A DNA stretch of 64,000 nucleotides from Benincasa hispida (lineage: Eukaryota > Streptophyta > Magnoliopsida > Cucurbitales > Cucurbitaceae). Both the position numbers and the translations under genes were made by a program. Positions 39,028-50,237 of this stretch are shown here, one piece after another. The DNA is taken from contig NC_052352.1 of assembly GCF_009727055.1 (NCBI RefSeq), positions 22,152,443 through 22,216,442 of the forward strand. The letters are read 5' to 3'. The stretch's first letter is position 1. Each line of letters begins with the position of its first letter. The notes under the pieces are model-generated. The model did not search any database. It was given only the letters and a program-made list of their open reading frames with translations, and was not told the DNA's origin.

Positions 39028-41163
39028 TGTTGGGATTGGTATCCTAATTCTCCTGAAGTCTCGTTGTTTATAATTATACACATTGTTTTATGAATAAAAT
39101 AACTGTTATTTCATTCTGGCATTTATTCATATTCAATCAACAAAGTTTCATGGTCATCTTATGTAAACTTAAACACATATATGAGATATACAAGTGGATC
39201 ATGCCTTAAGTGATAACCTAGATAGGTCTATAGTATAAGGATTAGGTGGGATACCTGATCCTTGTGACACTACGGATACGACCCGCTTTGTAGAGGTTTG
39301 CAAGTGTTGTAAACTACTACAGATAGTAGATCCTGATCATTCATGTGGAGACATGCGAGTGGGGTTATCCTATACAAAGAGTTTGTATAAGACCGGACCA
39401 CGAGATGACTAGACTCTGTATATAACGATGTTGATACTAGATACTTACATCTCACCTAAACGACCATAGATGATACGACCTCAATCCTGAGTGTTTTGGA
39501 AACTCCTACATTTGAGGTCAGTTCTTTGATTAGTATGAGTGAAAGTGATAAGATTGTCAACTCAACATGCCTACCTTTTTGGGGACTTGTTTGATTTGGG
39601 AGCTGAGAACTCAATACACAAGATGGAATTTACTCCTACCCCAAAAGCAGGGATAAGTAGATAGATTGTTTCCTTAAGGGCTGATTCTAGGGCTTGAATA
39701 CAGTGGCTACAACTTCTCTTTGCAAGAGAGGACTCAGTCATAGTAGGACTATGACTTATGTTCATTAGAGGGATCAGTAGTACTTAAGGAGTTAGATGTA
39801 ACTACAGGGGCATAATGGTTATTGGCTGAGCTATACTTACGAGCAATCTGTGAAGGGTTGTCACACTGTTGATCGGTTAAGATGGACACATAATATATCT
39901 GTAGTAAGAAGATTTTAGCTGTTGGTCTTTAGTGGAGTGCCTGACAGTTAACAGATGGTGGATCCCGTGACTAAAAAGTTTAGTCAGTTATTCATGTACC
40001 ATTAGAGCTTCAAGCTACAGGTCCATAAGGTCCCCTTGGTAGCTCAATGGATTCAAGTTGAGGATCAGTTCTTAGTGTTGATTTGAAATGTTCAAATAGA
40101 CAAGAGGTAATTCGATTATCTATGATATGATCGGTATGATGTATGAGATACATCTAATGGAAGGTTAATGTAAATGAAATTTACATTAAGTGTCATGGAA
40201 TAGAAAAAGAGCTATGGTTTGTATGTTTCATGAGATGAAATATTAAAACTATAGGTTATAAATATATTATGGTAAGTTAGTTATCATTTATATTTATAAT
40301 AATATTAATTATTGGATAATTATCTCTTTTTCTCTAGTAACCAATTGAGTGGGAGGTTATTGGTGATTTCATGGTAACTTTGAGATAAAAGAAAAAATAT
40401 TTTCCTAATTTTAGTAAAAAAAAAAAAAAAGATTTGCAAAATTGTTGATTTGAGATTTCTAATCTCGGAAAAGTTCTCACGGATAGTTGTCAAGTGAATC
40501 AGATTTACTAAGCGACATCTTGGAGTTAGCTAAACGATCGTGGAGTGTTCTTACATGATAAACACTCAGCTAAACGATGAGTTAGACGATTGCATAGCTT
40601 TTGCTAGACGATCGGATAGCTTTTACTAAACGATTGTGCATCGACCTATATGATAGGTTGTTCCATCTCCCACTTGCTCAATCGTTTACACGATTGTTCC
40701 TCCTCCCGTTTTCTGCCTCAAACCAAGTCCACATAGAGTCCACCCTCTGGATTCTCACACCGAGAATACTAAGGTAACCTTCTTGGTGGTGTCATACTCA
40801 AGTCGACAATGTCGAGATTCAGTGGAGGCTATTCGCGATGTTTGAGGCGTTCGTGACCTTGGCGATCACTTAATTCAAGTACGCGGTGATCGTGCAGTGT
40901 ATTGTCGTGTTGGGCGAACGTTCATATGTTGCTATGTTGCTGCGTTGCTGTGATCGAGTGTTCATGATCAAGGAACTTGAAGATGTGTCTACAAAGGTTT
41001 GTTGATTCTTCCATTGATCTATAGTAAAGCATGTTGTAATCTCTATTTTATGCATAACCGTTTTTTTCCATTTTGTGATTGTAATTGTAATGTTCATATA
41101 CGATTGAAATTTGGAAAGATCCTTCCGCTACTCATGGAAATCCTCGTGTTCGATTTCCTTTAA
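39028..41163 (+). mobile_element. Copia LTR, family A, about 2.1 kb, followed by primer-binding site
   Basis: The LTR starts TGTTGGGATTGG. About 1.1 kb shared with the other LTRs in this window follows, then an AT-rich part, a palindrome array (40,480-40,680) and a distal part. Immediately after it, at 41165-41175, lies TGGTATCAGAG, the primer-binding site for initiator tRNA-Met. It is therefore the 5' LTR of a plus-strand element whose coding part and 3' LTR are not identifiable. Confidence 0.75.
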
Positions 41164-43100
41164 TTGGTATCAGAGTCAAATTCTTCTGATATTCCAAATT
41201 TCAATTTTGTTTTGAACTTCTTTTACAGTCTTGGTGGGTCTTCTACATTTGTGTTTAATTATTAAGTGCACTTATGGATGGCGTTGATGGATGTTTTCAG
41301 GTTTAGTTTCCTTTTTTAAAGCTTTCTTCAATTACAAAGTGTTAATTTGTAAGGGCCCCTGTGTTTTTGGGCGTAATTAACATGTTATCGAGTTTGTAAT
41401 TCAAAGAGTTTGAGTTAGTCGAGTCATTCATGATGAATTTTCGAAGCATGGTGATGCGGTTCTCAACGAGGAAGAAGACTAAAAGTTGGTCGTATTGTGT
41501 AGCCTAAGGTAAATGATCGTTGGGATTTATCTAAACGATCATGTAGATTTTCTTGTAGATCGTGTAGTATTTACTAAACGACCGTTTAGCTAATGCTAAA
41601 CAATGGGGTAAATCATTTACTCTATCGCATAGCATTGGTTGCCCGGTTGCGTAGATGCTTGAGGTAAACGATCGTAATGGGAGCATTTGATACTCATTGT
41701 TTAGAAGAATGTGCACGCTAGTCGATCGTGTAGTCAGCATGCCTCATCGCATAGTTACTATCTATACGATCACGCGGTGTACGATACAAAGGCGCTCGTT
41801 AAGTGATCGTTTAGGCGAATGTGCTTTGCTGCATCGTAGTCATTTAAATGATCGTATAAGGCTTACATTGTGCAGAGCACGCTAGACGATCACGTACCTC
41901 AGGCTTCTTTGCTTAGTAAAAGGTACACGATCATTGCTAAACGATCGTTTAGCTCTTGAAGCGTTGGTAAATGATAGAGCGAAGTGTTTGTTCTTTCGTG
42001 TAGACGATCACGAGGAGTTTGGTGCACAATGGTTGGAGACGCCTTGCTTCGCCCAGACGGTTCAAGATTGATTCGCCTGTTTGAACTGGAGACTCCTTGT
42101 TTTATAATAGTTAGCTTTATTTTTTTGGATTTGAGGCAATTCTACCCGGTTCATCAACATTTATTTATTATATGTGTGACGTATGGTGTTTATATGGCAA
42201 AATGTTTGACATATAGTTTAAAAATCCACCTTAGGTTGTGTGATTATTCATGCATCATGTATTATAAACGTTATAATCTATTATGAAGAAATTACATGAA
42301 AGTATGCACATGCATCATAAAATATAAGAGTTATATTTTGCATGTAGTGAGCATTGGACCCATAAATGATACATTGGAAGAATCTTTTGGCTCTTTTTTG
42401 ACTTGCTCCCCCGCCGTGATCGAATGAGAAGTATCCTAATTTTTGGCCTAATTCTTCTTCTGATGATCGATTCATCCGAACACTTGCCCCGGATAATCCG
42501 TTTATTATAATTGTTATAGTCTAAGGGTGTTTGATGCATGTTGTGCTTGTTTCATTGCTGTTTTTGTATAAGCTTTATATAAAAGAAGTAGCAATGGATG
42601 AACAATGCATTGAGCATGACACTTAGGCTGTTTATAATCGTTATGAATGCCTTGCATGTGTTAGCTTTGCATTGTGGTTTTGGTTGTTTCCATTTATAAG
42701 TGTATAAAGGAAATTAGACCTAAAATCAATAAAAAAGAGTTGCATGCGGACTTAAGGTGAACTCATTGTTTTAAAAGAGTTTTAAAATTGGATTGAGATA
42801 GACCTAAGTTCAATGGTTCTAATGAGATTAATAACCTAGATTAATCTTTTAAAATCGGTTTAATAGGATTAAATTGATTGGCATAAAAGATTAAATTTAT
42901 CTTAAATATCTATAAGGGACCTTTTGTCTAAGGCGGGTTCTGTCTAGGTTGGGGTTCTTAAGCAGAAACGGAACACCCCTACCTAGTAACTTACCTGGAA
43001 AGGTAAATTAGATAGATTTTCTACAAGCATGTGACGATTGGTCAAAGACTTCGTTAAAGAGTTTAATGGATGATCGTGCATTCCTGACCTGTTGCATACT
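41164..43100 (+). mobile_element. Non-coding leader after the LTR, with palindrome array at 41,510-42,015
   Basis: The stretch follows the primer-binding site and has no gag or pol homology that I can see. At 41,510-42,015 it holds at least 13 degenerate copies of a 14-bp palindrome (consensus TAAACGATCGTTTA). The remainder is AT-rich. It may be a large non-autonomous derivative. Confidence 0.5.
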
Positions 43101-43825
43101 TAAATTTCAAGCTTTATTCATCTTGATCACTTGGTTGAAATTATAAATTAGTTAAACTATTCAAGAGAATAGGATAACTAGGGAATGCATTTATTCAAAA
43201 CGCACAGTATATTTAGAGATATAAATACTTGTATTTTACTACTTTCTGTGACCAGCGCATGCAACCCAGAGATAGGAATATATGTGACATTCGCATTGAG
43301 AAATGTTGAATAATATGATATGAGGAACAGAGACCTAATGCATCCACATACACTTGGTTTGTAAACAAGCAATCCTATCATTTTCACTTCACCCTTACAC
43401 TTTTACACACGTGTTCATCTTACTTGGAATCAACACATATCCCAAGCATCTAGTACCACTCATTCATAAATCCCCCCTCCCCCCCAATTTCACTTGAACT
43501 CCTATGTCCTCTTGTATGCGTGCATTGAGAATAGTGTAAATAAACCTCTCATGCATTTATCTAGGATCTTTCTGTAACTGAAGCAAAACAAAGCCTGCAT
43601 TAGTTTGTTATAAAATCCCTGTGTTCGATCCTGGACTTACCAGAATTCTGAGTTAGGTTTATACTTCGATCTGATTTAAGGAAAACTTGTACACATTATG
43701 TAAAGTATAACACATCATCTAATCTTCTCACCTAGAGAAGCGATTCACCATTCACTTTCATCTATCCCAACCTCACTTTTCACCCTTATTTACATGCACT
43801 TTTAGATACAAATCACAAAGCAAAC
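43100..43825 (+). mobile_element. Gypsy-type LTR fragment
   Basis: The blocks around 43,250-43,310 and 43,610-43,710 (CGATCCTGGACTTACCAG) match the LTR at 58,049-59,682 in the same order, for example near 59,140-59,190 and 59,490-59,570. The ends are not defined. Confidence 0.55.
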
Positions 43826-44460
43826 AAGTACTTTTCTGCCCACGTGAGGTACAACAAACATGTTGAGTTTATGAACCTGAAGCAGGGGATCATGACAGCG
43901 GAAGAGTACAAGGAGGAGTTTGACAGGTTGTCTTGCTTCTCCCTCGACTTGGTGTTCACTGAAGCAAAGAGAGCTGAAAGATTTGTTCAGCGGCTTCAAG
44001 ATGGGGTGTGAGGCATTGTGCAAGCATTTGAGCTTACCATCTATGCAGCAACATTCCATGTAGAAGCATAAGTTTGCTATCCAATGGGGCTAGAGTTTCT
44101 GAAGTCCTTGGTCATAGAACCCATCTCAGGGCATAAGAGGAAAGCTGATCAGAGAGCACTAAAGCCTTTGCAGAAGGTTCTGAACATAGATAGACTGCTA
44201 GGACACATCGAGTAACAAGCTGCTAATTCAAGAGAAGTTTAGAGGGACAGGCTCGTTTGTAAGTCGTGTGGGAAGCATCATTGGGGACGTTGTCTAATTG
44301 GTATAGGGACTTGCTTCAAATGTAAATAAGTAGAACATATGATCGAATAATGCCCTAGTGGTAGTTTTGGTGATGGTAGGGGCCAATCCCCAAAATCACA
44401 ACATGAGGGTTCAGGTCGACTGTAATTGCAGGGCTGAGTTTATCCTATGACTCGCATGAG
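43826..44460 (+). pseudogene. Gypsy gag remnant
   Basis: A broken frame shows the retrotransposon gag core (MNLKQGIMTAEEYKEEFDRL, then ERFVQRLQDGV followed by a stop). Downstream a zinc-knuckle-like stretch CKSCGKHHWGRC and a second Cys pair lie at about 44,260-44,330. Several stops make it non-functional. It is cut off at its 5' side. Confidence 0.8.
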
Positions 44461-44478
44461 GTAGATAAGTCAGACTCA

Positions 44479-44915
44479 GTGGTGACAAGTACACTTCCCA
44501 TTTTGGGACATTATGCTTATGTATTGTTTGACTTTGGTTCGACGCATTCGTTCATATTGTTTATGTTGGTGAAGCATGCTAGTATAGAATTAGAGCCGCT
44601 GCATTATGTATTATCACTTTTTACTCTGTTTGGAGATGTTATTCACGTGGCACAAAGAGTAAAAGCATGTCAGCTTGTAATAGCAGAGCATACGTTAGAT
44701 GTGACTTTGCTAGTCCCGGGTATGACAGATTTCAATATTATTTTAGGCATGGATTGGCTGGCTACCAACCACGCCATCATAGATTATTTTCATAAAGAAG
44801 TGGTGTTTAGTCTGCCCATAAAAGCTAGCTTTAAGTCCAGAGGAGCTGAGACTGAGGCTTCGCCTAGGGTAGTCTCAACTTTAAAAGGTAGGAAGATGGT
44901 TAGTCATGGTGCTTG
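44479..44915 (+). pseudogene. Gypsy protease remnant
   Basis: This is an aspartic protease domain of a Ty3/gypsy polyprotein. The active-site region reads VLFDFGSTHSFI where the family has D-S-G, so the catalytic triplet is altered. The flap and C-terminal block FNIILGMDWLATNHAIIDY is clear. Element sequence stops at 44915, where a solo LTR is inserted. Confidence 0.85.
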
Positions 44916-47011
44916 TGAAGGAACTCTTATTTAAGAGTACCTACGAGCAGAAGCGGATCTTTTCAATTCATTGTGATAGAATTACCGCATATACATTCAA
45001 ACATACTTTCATAATGCTAAAGGGATCAAGAAGTCATACCAGATGAAGATTTCTCGAGTCTGAAGCCCAGTCGTCTACCTCGAATAGTCACCACTCGAAC
45101 AGAAGGAATCGAAGAAGACAACACCACTTAGAGCCCTTAGTATTCTTGGAGTGAGAATCCAAAGTGTGGGCTTTGTTCGGATTTGGTAGAGGGAAAGAGG
45201 AAGAGCGACCGTACACAACGATCAAGCAAGTAGGAGATGCGGTCGTCTACCGCATAGACAATATGCTTGATCGTTTAGGTAAAGTGTACGATTGTGTAGT
45301 AAAAGTAAGCGATCGTCTAAATGATCGTGTAGGAAAAGGTAAATGATCGTCTATACAATCGTGTAGGAAAAGGCTGAGTGATCGTCCAAAACGATTACGT
45401 AGGAAAGACTATGAGATCTTCTATACGATCGTTTAGTAAATACCAGGAGTTAAATGATTGCTTAGTAAAAAGGTAAACGATTGTTTAGATAATAGCGCGT
45501 GACAGTGTAATTGGTATGCAATTGCTTAGCAATATCGTATATGTAAGCGATTATGCAGTCCTATCGTATAGGCATTGATTTTTTTAACGATGACACTATC
45601 TTTTTCATAATACTCGCGCACACCGAGATCAACATACCGTCTGCTATTTATAATGCACTCAACCGTTATTTTAAACGAAGAGGCGCCTTCCCATTTCCTT
45701 TAAAACTGTCCAATTAATGTGATCTTATCACATTCATAACTTATAAATTAATATCAAATATTAATTCTAATATTTTTTCCTCTACTAGATATAAATCATA
45801 TTTATATCCAATTTCAACCAAATTAATGCATCTCATACATAAAGTTAATTATATCATATTTAATTAACTCATTCAATTATATCATATATAATCGAACTCC
45901 CTCTTGTCAATTTGAAAATTTCAAATTGACCCAAAAACTGACTCTCAACTTGTATCCAAGCTACCAAGGGGACCTTATGGACCTATGGCTTGAAGCTCTA
46001 ACAGTACGTGAATAGCTGACTAAACTCTTTAGTCACGATATCCACCATCCATTAGCTGCCAGATATTCCACTAAAGGCCGACAGTTGAACTCTTCTTGCC
46101 ATAGATATATTTCTATGTCCATTGGATATAACCAATCATTAGTACGACGACCCTTCACAGATGCTCGTAATTACAGTAGGCCAATTTACCGTTTTGCCTC
46201 TGTAATTACCTCTTCCTTCTTAAGTACCACTGATCCCTCTAATGAATAATACAACATAGTCCTACTATGTGTGAACACCTCTCGGGCCATGAGAAAGTGC
46301 GTGGCGCCACATCGTTCAAGCCCTGGAATCAACCCTTAAGGGAGCTATCTATCTACTTGTCCCTGCCTCGGGGAAAGAGTGAATTCCATCTTGTGTAGCC
46401 GAGTACCCAGCTCCCAAATCAGACGAATCCCTAAAATGGTAGATTTAAGTTGGCGTTCTGGCCACTCGCACCGATACAAATCAAAGGACCGCCCTCAATG
46501 GCAGAAGTTCCCAACTCACTCAGGATTGAGATCATGTTACCTATGGTCATTCTAGTGAAATGAAGTCTCAGTTATGAACGATGTTATATAATGAGACGTT
46601 AACACTTCGTGGTCAGGTCTTATATAAACTCTTTGTATAGGACGCCTCGCTCGCATGTCCCCTACACGAATGATCAGGATCAGATTATCTGTGATAAGTC
46701 ACAACAACTATGACCATTCTATAAAGTGGGCCGCATCCATAGCATTACCAGGATAAGGTTTCCCTCTTATATCAATATACTATAGACCATTTTGGTTATC
46801 ACTTAAGACATGATCCACTTGTATGTCACCACATACATGTGTAAGTCACATACAGATAACCAAGGATTTTATGTTTATTGGTTTGTGGTAAAATCTAAAT
46901 GTGCAAAGTCAAGTAGTGAAGTAAATATCATTTATATTATACATTACAAGTGTTCGTACAAAGTTGTTTCCAAACTACTGGACACGAGACTTTAGGGCAC
47001 AAGCCCCAACA
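44916..47011 (-). mobile_element. Solo Copia LTR, 2,096 bp, inserted in the gypsy element
   Basis: Read on the minus strand it runs from TGTTGGGGCTTG at 47011 to TTCA at 44916, so it has TG...CA ends. It is flanked by GCTTG (44911-44915) and GCTTA (47012-47016), a 5-bp target duplication with one later change. It has no internal region, so two LTRs have recombined. It carries a palindrome array at about 45,200-45,560. Confidence 0.88.
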
Positions 47012-47016
47012 GCTTA

Positions 47017-47917
47017 GGGCCTTTTAGCTAGTGTGGTTGATGTTAGAGATCCTGAGGTCACTTTATCGTCCGAGCCAGTGGTGAAGGAGTATCCGAAAGT
47101 TTTTGTGATTTACACTGATGCTTCTAAGAAAGGGCTAGGTTGTGTGCTTATGCAACACGGTAAAGTCGTTACCTACACCTCCCGTTAATTGAAGGACCAT
47201 GAGCGAAACTATCCTACTCATGACTTAGAGCTATCAACAATGGTCTTTGCCTTGAAAATTTGGAAACACTCTTTGTACGGGAAAAAGATACAAATCTTCA
47301 CTGATTATAAGAGTTTGAAATACTTTTTCACCCATAAGAAGTTAAACATGAGACAACGCATGTGACTCGTGTTAGTGAAGGATTACGATTGTGAGATTTT
47401 ATACCACACAGGCAAGGCGAATGTGGTGGTCGATGCTCTTAGTAGGAAGACAACTCATTCGATTGCCTTGATCATTAAATAGGTCTAGCTATGTAATGAG
47501 TTGGAACGAGCGGAAAGTGCATTAGCAATGGGGGAAGTCACCTCGCAACTAGCACAGTTGACAGTACGATTGACTTTAAGGCAGAGAATCATTGAGGCGC
47601 AGCAGGACGATTCGAACCTTATTCGAAAATTTTGTCAGGTGAGCTAGGTTGAAATAGTGAATTTTCATTGTCCTTGGATCATGGTCTTCTGTATTATGGA
47701 CGGTTATGCGTACTTGTGGATAATGGTCTTAAGAGTGAGTTGTTGGCAGAAGTTTATAGCTTCCCTTTCTCGATACATTCTGGCAGTACCGAGATGTATC
47801 AAGATTTATTGGTGATTCGATATGAAAAAGGAGATAGTCGAGTATGTTAGTAGATGTTTGGTCTGTCAGCAGGTGAATGCCCCAAGGTAGAAGCTAGAGG
47901 GTTTGTTATGCCCCAAG
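47017..47917 (+). pseudogene. Gypsy RNase H and integrase zinc-finger remnant
   Basis: This continues the element interrupted at 44915. The linker after protease (LLASVVDVRDPEVTLSSEP) passes directly into RNase H (VIYTDASKKGLGCVLMQHGK, about 47,108-47,170), so the whole reverse transcriptase is missing. The RNase H end DALSRKT and an integrase HHCC-type segment (IHSGSTEMYQDL, then CLVCQQ) follow to about 47,917. Stops at several places. The 3' side is cut by an LTR fragment. Confidence 0.85.
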
Positions 47918-49405
47918 GTGGATCAGATTCGAGTAAATAGTCAAAATGATCTATAGTACATGTGGGTACCTTACTCTAGTAACACTAAGTACTACAATTG
48001 AAGTGATCCTAATTCGTTCATGTTGGACATGAGGAGTGGGGATGTTTTTGTGCAAAAGAGTTTGTACAAGATCGGACTACAGAATGAGTCACTCTTACTT
48101 TATAACGTTGTTTACTGTTTAAGACTGGTTATTTCAAAGTGATGACCTAGGTAACTTGACCTTAATCCCGAGCTAACTATGAACTCCTGTTTATTCGAGA
48201 TTACCCTTAGATTTGCATAGGTGAGGGTTGGCTCAACAGCGTCGGTCAAATATGACTGCCATTTCAGGGGTAAGATTGGATAGATAGCTGGGGACATAGG
48301 GTGCAAGAGGGAATTCACTCCTACCCGCTTTAGGGATAGTAGAGAGGTTGTTCCCTTAAGTGTTGATTCTGGGGCTTGAACAAGGGATCCCGCCCTCTCA
48401 TTTGGCATGAGAGGGATTCAGTTTTATGATTGGATCATAAAACAATTGTTCATTAGGGGATCAGTGGGGACTTAAGGAACAAGAGGTAATTTTGGAGGTA
48501 AAATAGAGATTTGACCCAACCGTTATTACGAACAACCTATGAAGAGTCAACTTACTAATCATGGTTATATCGAGTGGACATAATATATCTACAGTGAGGG
48601 GAGTTCAACTATGGGCTTTAGTGGAGTGATCCATTAATTAACGAATGGGGGTTAGATCGGTTTAATGAGTTTAGCCGATTAATCTCGGATCGTTGGAGCC
48701 CATGAATCTGTAGGTCCATGAGGTCCCCCTACTAGCTTGGAAATGGATTAGCTCTAGAGTAGTGTAATAAGTTAATTTGAAACGTTCAAATTAGAATCAA
48801 AAGGAATTGGAGAAATTATATTTAAAATATGATTTAAATATATGAAGAAGAATTTGTGTTAAAATTAATTAATATTAAATATTAAATTAATTAGAACCAT
48901 TTAAATTGTTTAAATAATTATTTATTAATTTTATTAGAAATTAATTTTTGAAATTAATAAATTTTGATTTTAGAAATAAAATATGATTTTAAAATCAAAA
49001 CTAGATTTTTGGAAATTGAAAAATCACACAAACTTGAAGAAATGGGTTTTTTTCAAGTCATCTTCAAGTAGCTTACAAAGAACCCACCACTTCTCCTTTG
49101 CTTTACTCAAGCATGAGCTGCATCCCATGCAAACATCTCTTTGCATGATAGTTTGTAATATATTGAAGAGATTGGAGTAAGAAAGGCATGAGAACTGACT
49201 GAATTTTTGCTGAAAAAATCGGATGAAAGAGGTGTTTCTTCAATGGGTTCTGTTTAGTGAGTTTTCTCTATATTCCCTTTGATTCCAACTTATTTTGAGT
49301 CCCACAACTCAATCTAGAGCACCAAGAGGATAGTAGGGAAGATCTTGTGGTGGTCTACACAAGGATTCGGAGAATTTTGGAGCTGAAAATGGAGGGAATT
49401 AATGG
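47918..49405 (+). mobile_element. Copia LTR fragment, same subfamily as 54745-56743
   Basis: The sequence aligns in order with the LTR at 54,745-56,743, starting at the block GTGGATCAGATTCGAGTAAA (its first ~190 bp are missing) and ending near GGAGAATTTTGGAGCTGA. It is truncated at both ends, between gypsy integrase on the left and Copia protease on the right. Confidence 0.7.
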
Positions 49406-50237
49406 CTAACGAACTTTAGCACATATAAATTTGATTCCAGATTTGCTGTACAAATAAAAACATCATCTTTATGAATAAACGCTTTATTCAAATCAAAAGA
49501 AACAGTGTATTTACATTGCAATAAACACTTTACAGAAATAAGGTTTCTTTTTAGTTCAGGAACAAAATATACATCATTTAAAATTAGAAACCTATTCTGT
49601 AAAGCTAACTGGAGTCCTCCCACTGCCACAGCTGAGACGACGTGCTCGGTGCCTACTCGCATCGTCATCTCACTAGCCTCTAGTTGTCGCCAAGATCTAA
49701 TCCGTTGAAAAGAAGAACAAACATGGTTAGTGGCGCTTGAATCAATTATCCAGGTAGAATCATCATTCTCCACTAAACAAGTTTCAAGCACTAGTAAATC
49801 ATATTTACCTTTGGCTGCTTTCTTCTCCTTCAGATACCAAGGACAGTTCCTCTTCTAATGTCCATCTTGGTTGTAATGGAAACACTTTTTCTTAACAACT
49901 GGTGGACGCCTCCTCAGGGCGACAGGCGGTGGGTTAGCAGGTGCCTTTCTTTTCCCCTTACCACCCTTCTTCTTCTTCCTCTTTGCAGAGTTAGAAGTAG
50001 AAGGTGCAGACTTCGTTCCTGAGGTCGAACCTCGATGGAACATCCTGAAGGACGAAGCAACATTTGCCTCACCCTTCTGCTTCTCCTTATTTTTCAGTAA
50101 AGATTGGTATGTCTGCAACTCGTTGAGTAGAGTTGTAAGGTTATACTTCACTTTGTTAAGAATCACATTGCTAACAAAGTGCAGGAAGCTCTCCGGCAAA
50201 GAATGCATGATTATGCGAACCTGGCTCTGATACCAAT
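49406..50237 (-). pseudogene. Copia gag-protease remnant
   Basis: Read on the minus strand from the primer-binding site (complement at 50223-50235). The frame enters mid-gag (IIMHSLPESFLHFVSNVI), then a Lys-rich stretch and a CCHC-like knuckle region (CFHYNQDGH). Protease follows (STWIIDSSATNHVCSS; the family has D-S-G-A, so the catalytic Gly is changed). It ends in the protease to pre-integrase linker (YFVPELKRNLISV, NLESNLYVLK) at the junction with the LTR fragment. At least one stop separates gag and protease. Confidence 0.85.

Noticed and set aside
40480..42015. CRISPR-like array suggested by repeated short motifs with spacers
   Set aside because: The genome is a plant, the motif is degenerate, and spacers are irregular and non-unique. 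It lies in an LTR element.
41990..42290. Open frame of about 100 codons in the LTR leader
   Set aside because: It overlaps the palindrome array and AT-rich DNA and has no domain. Probably chance.
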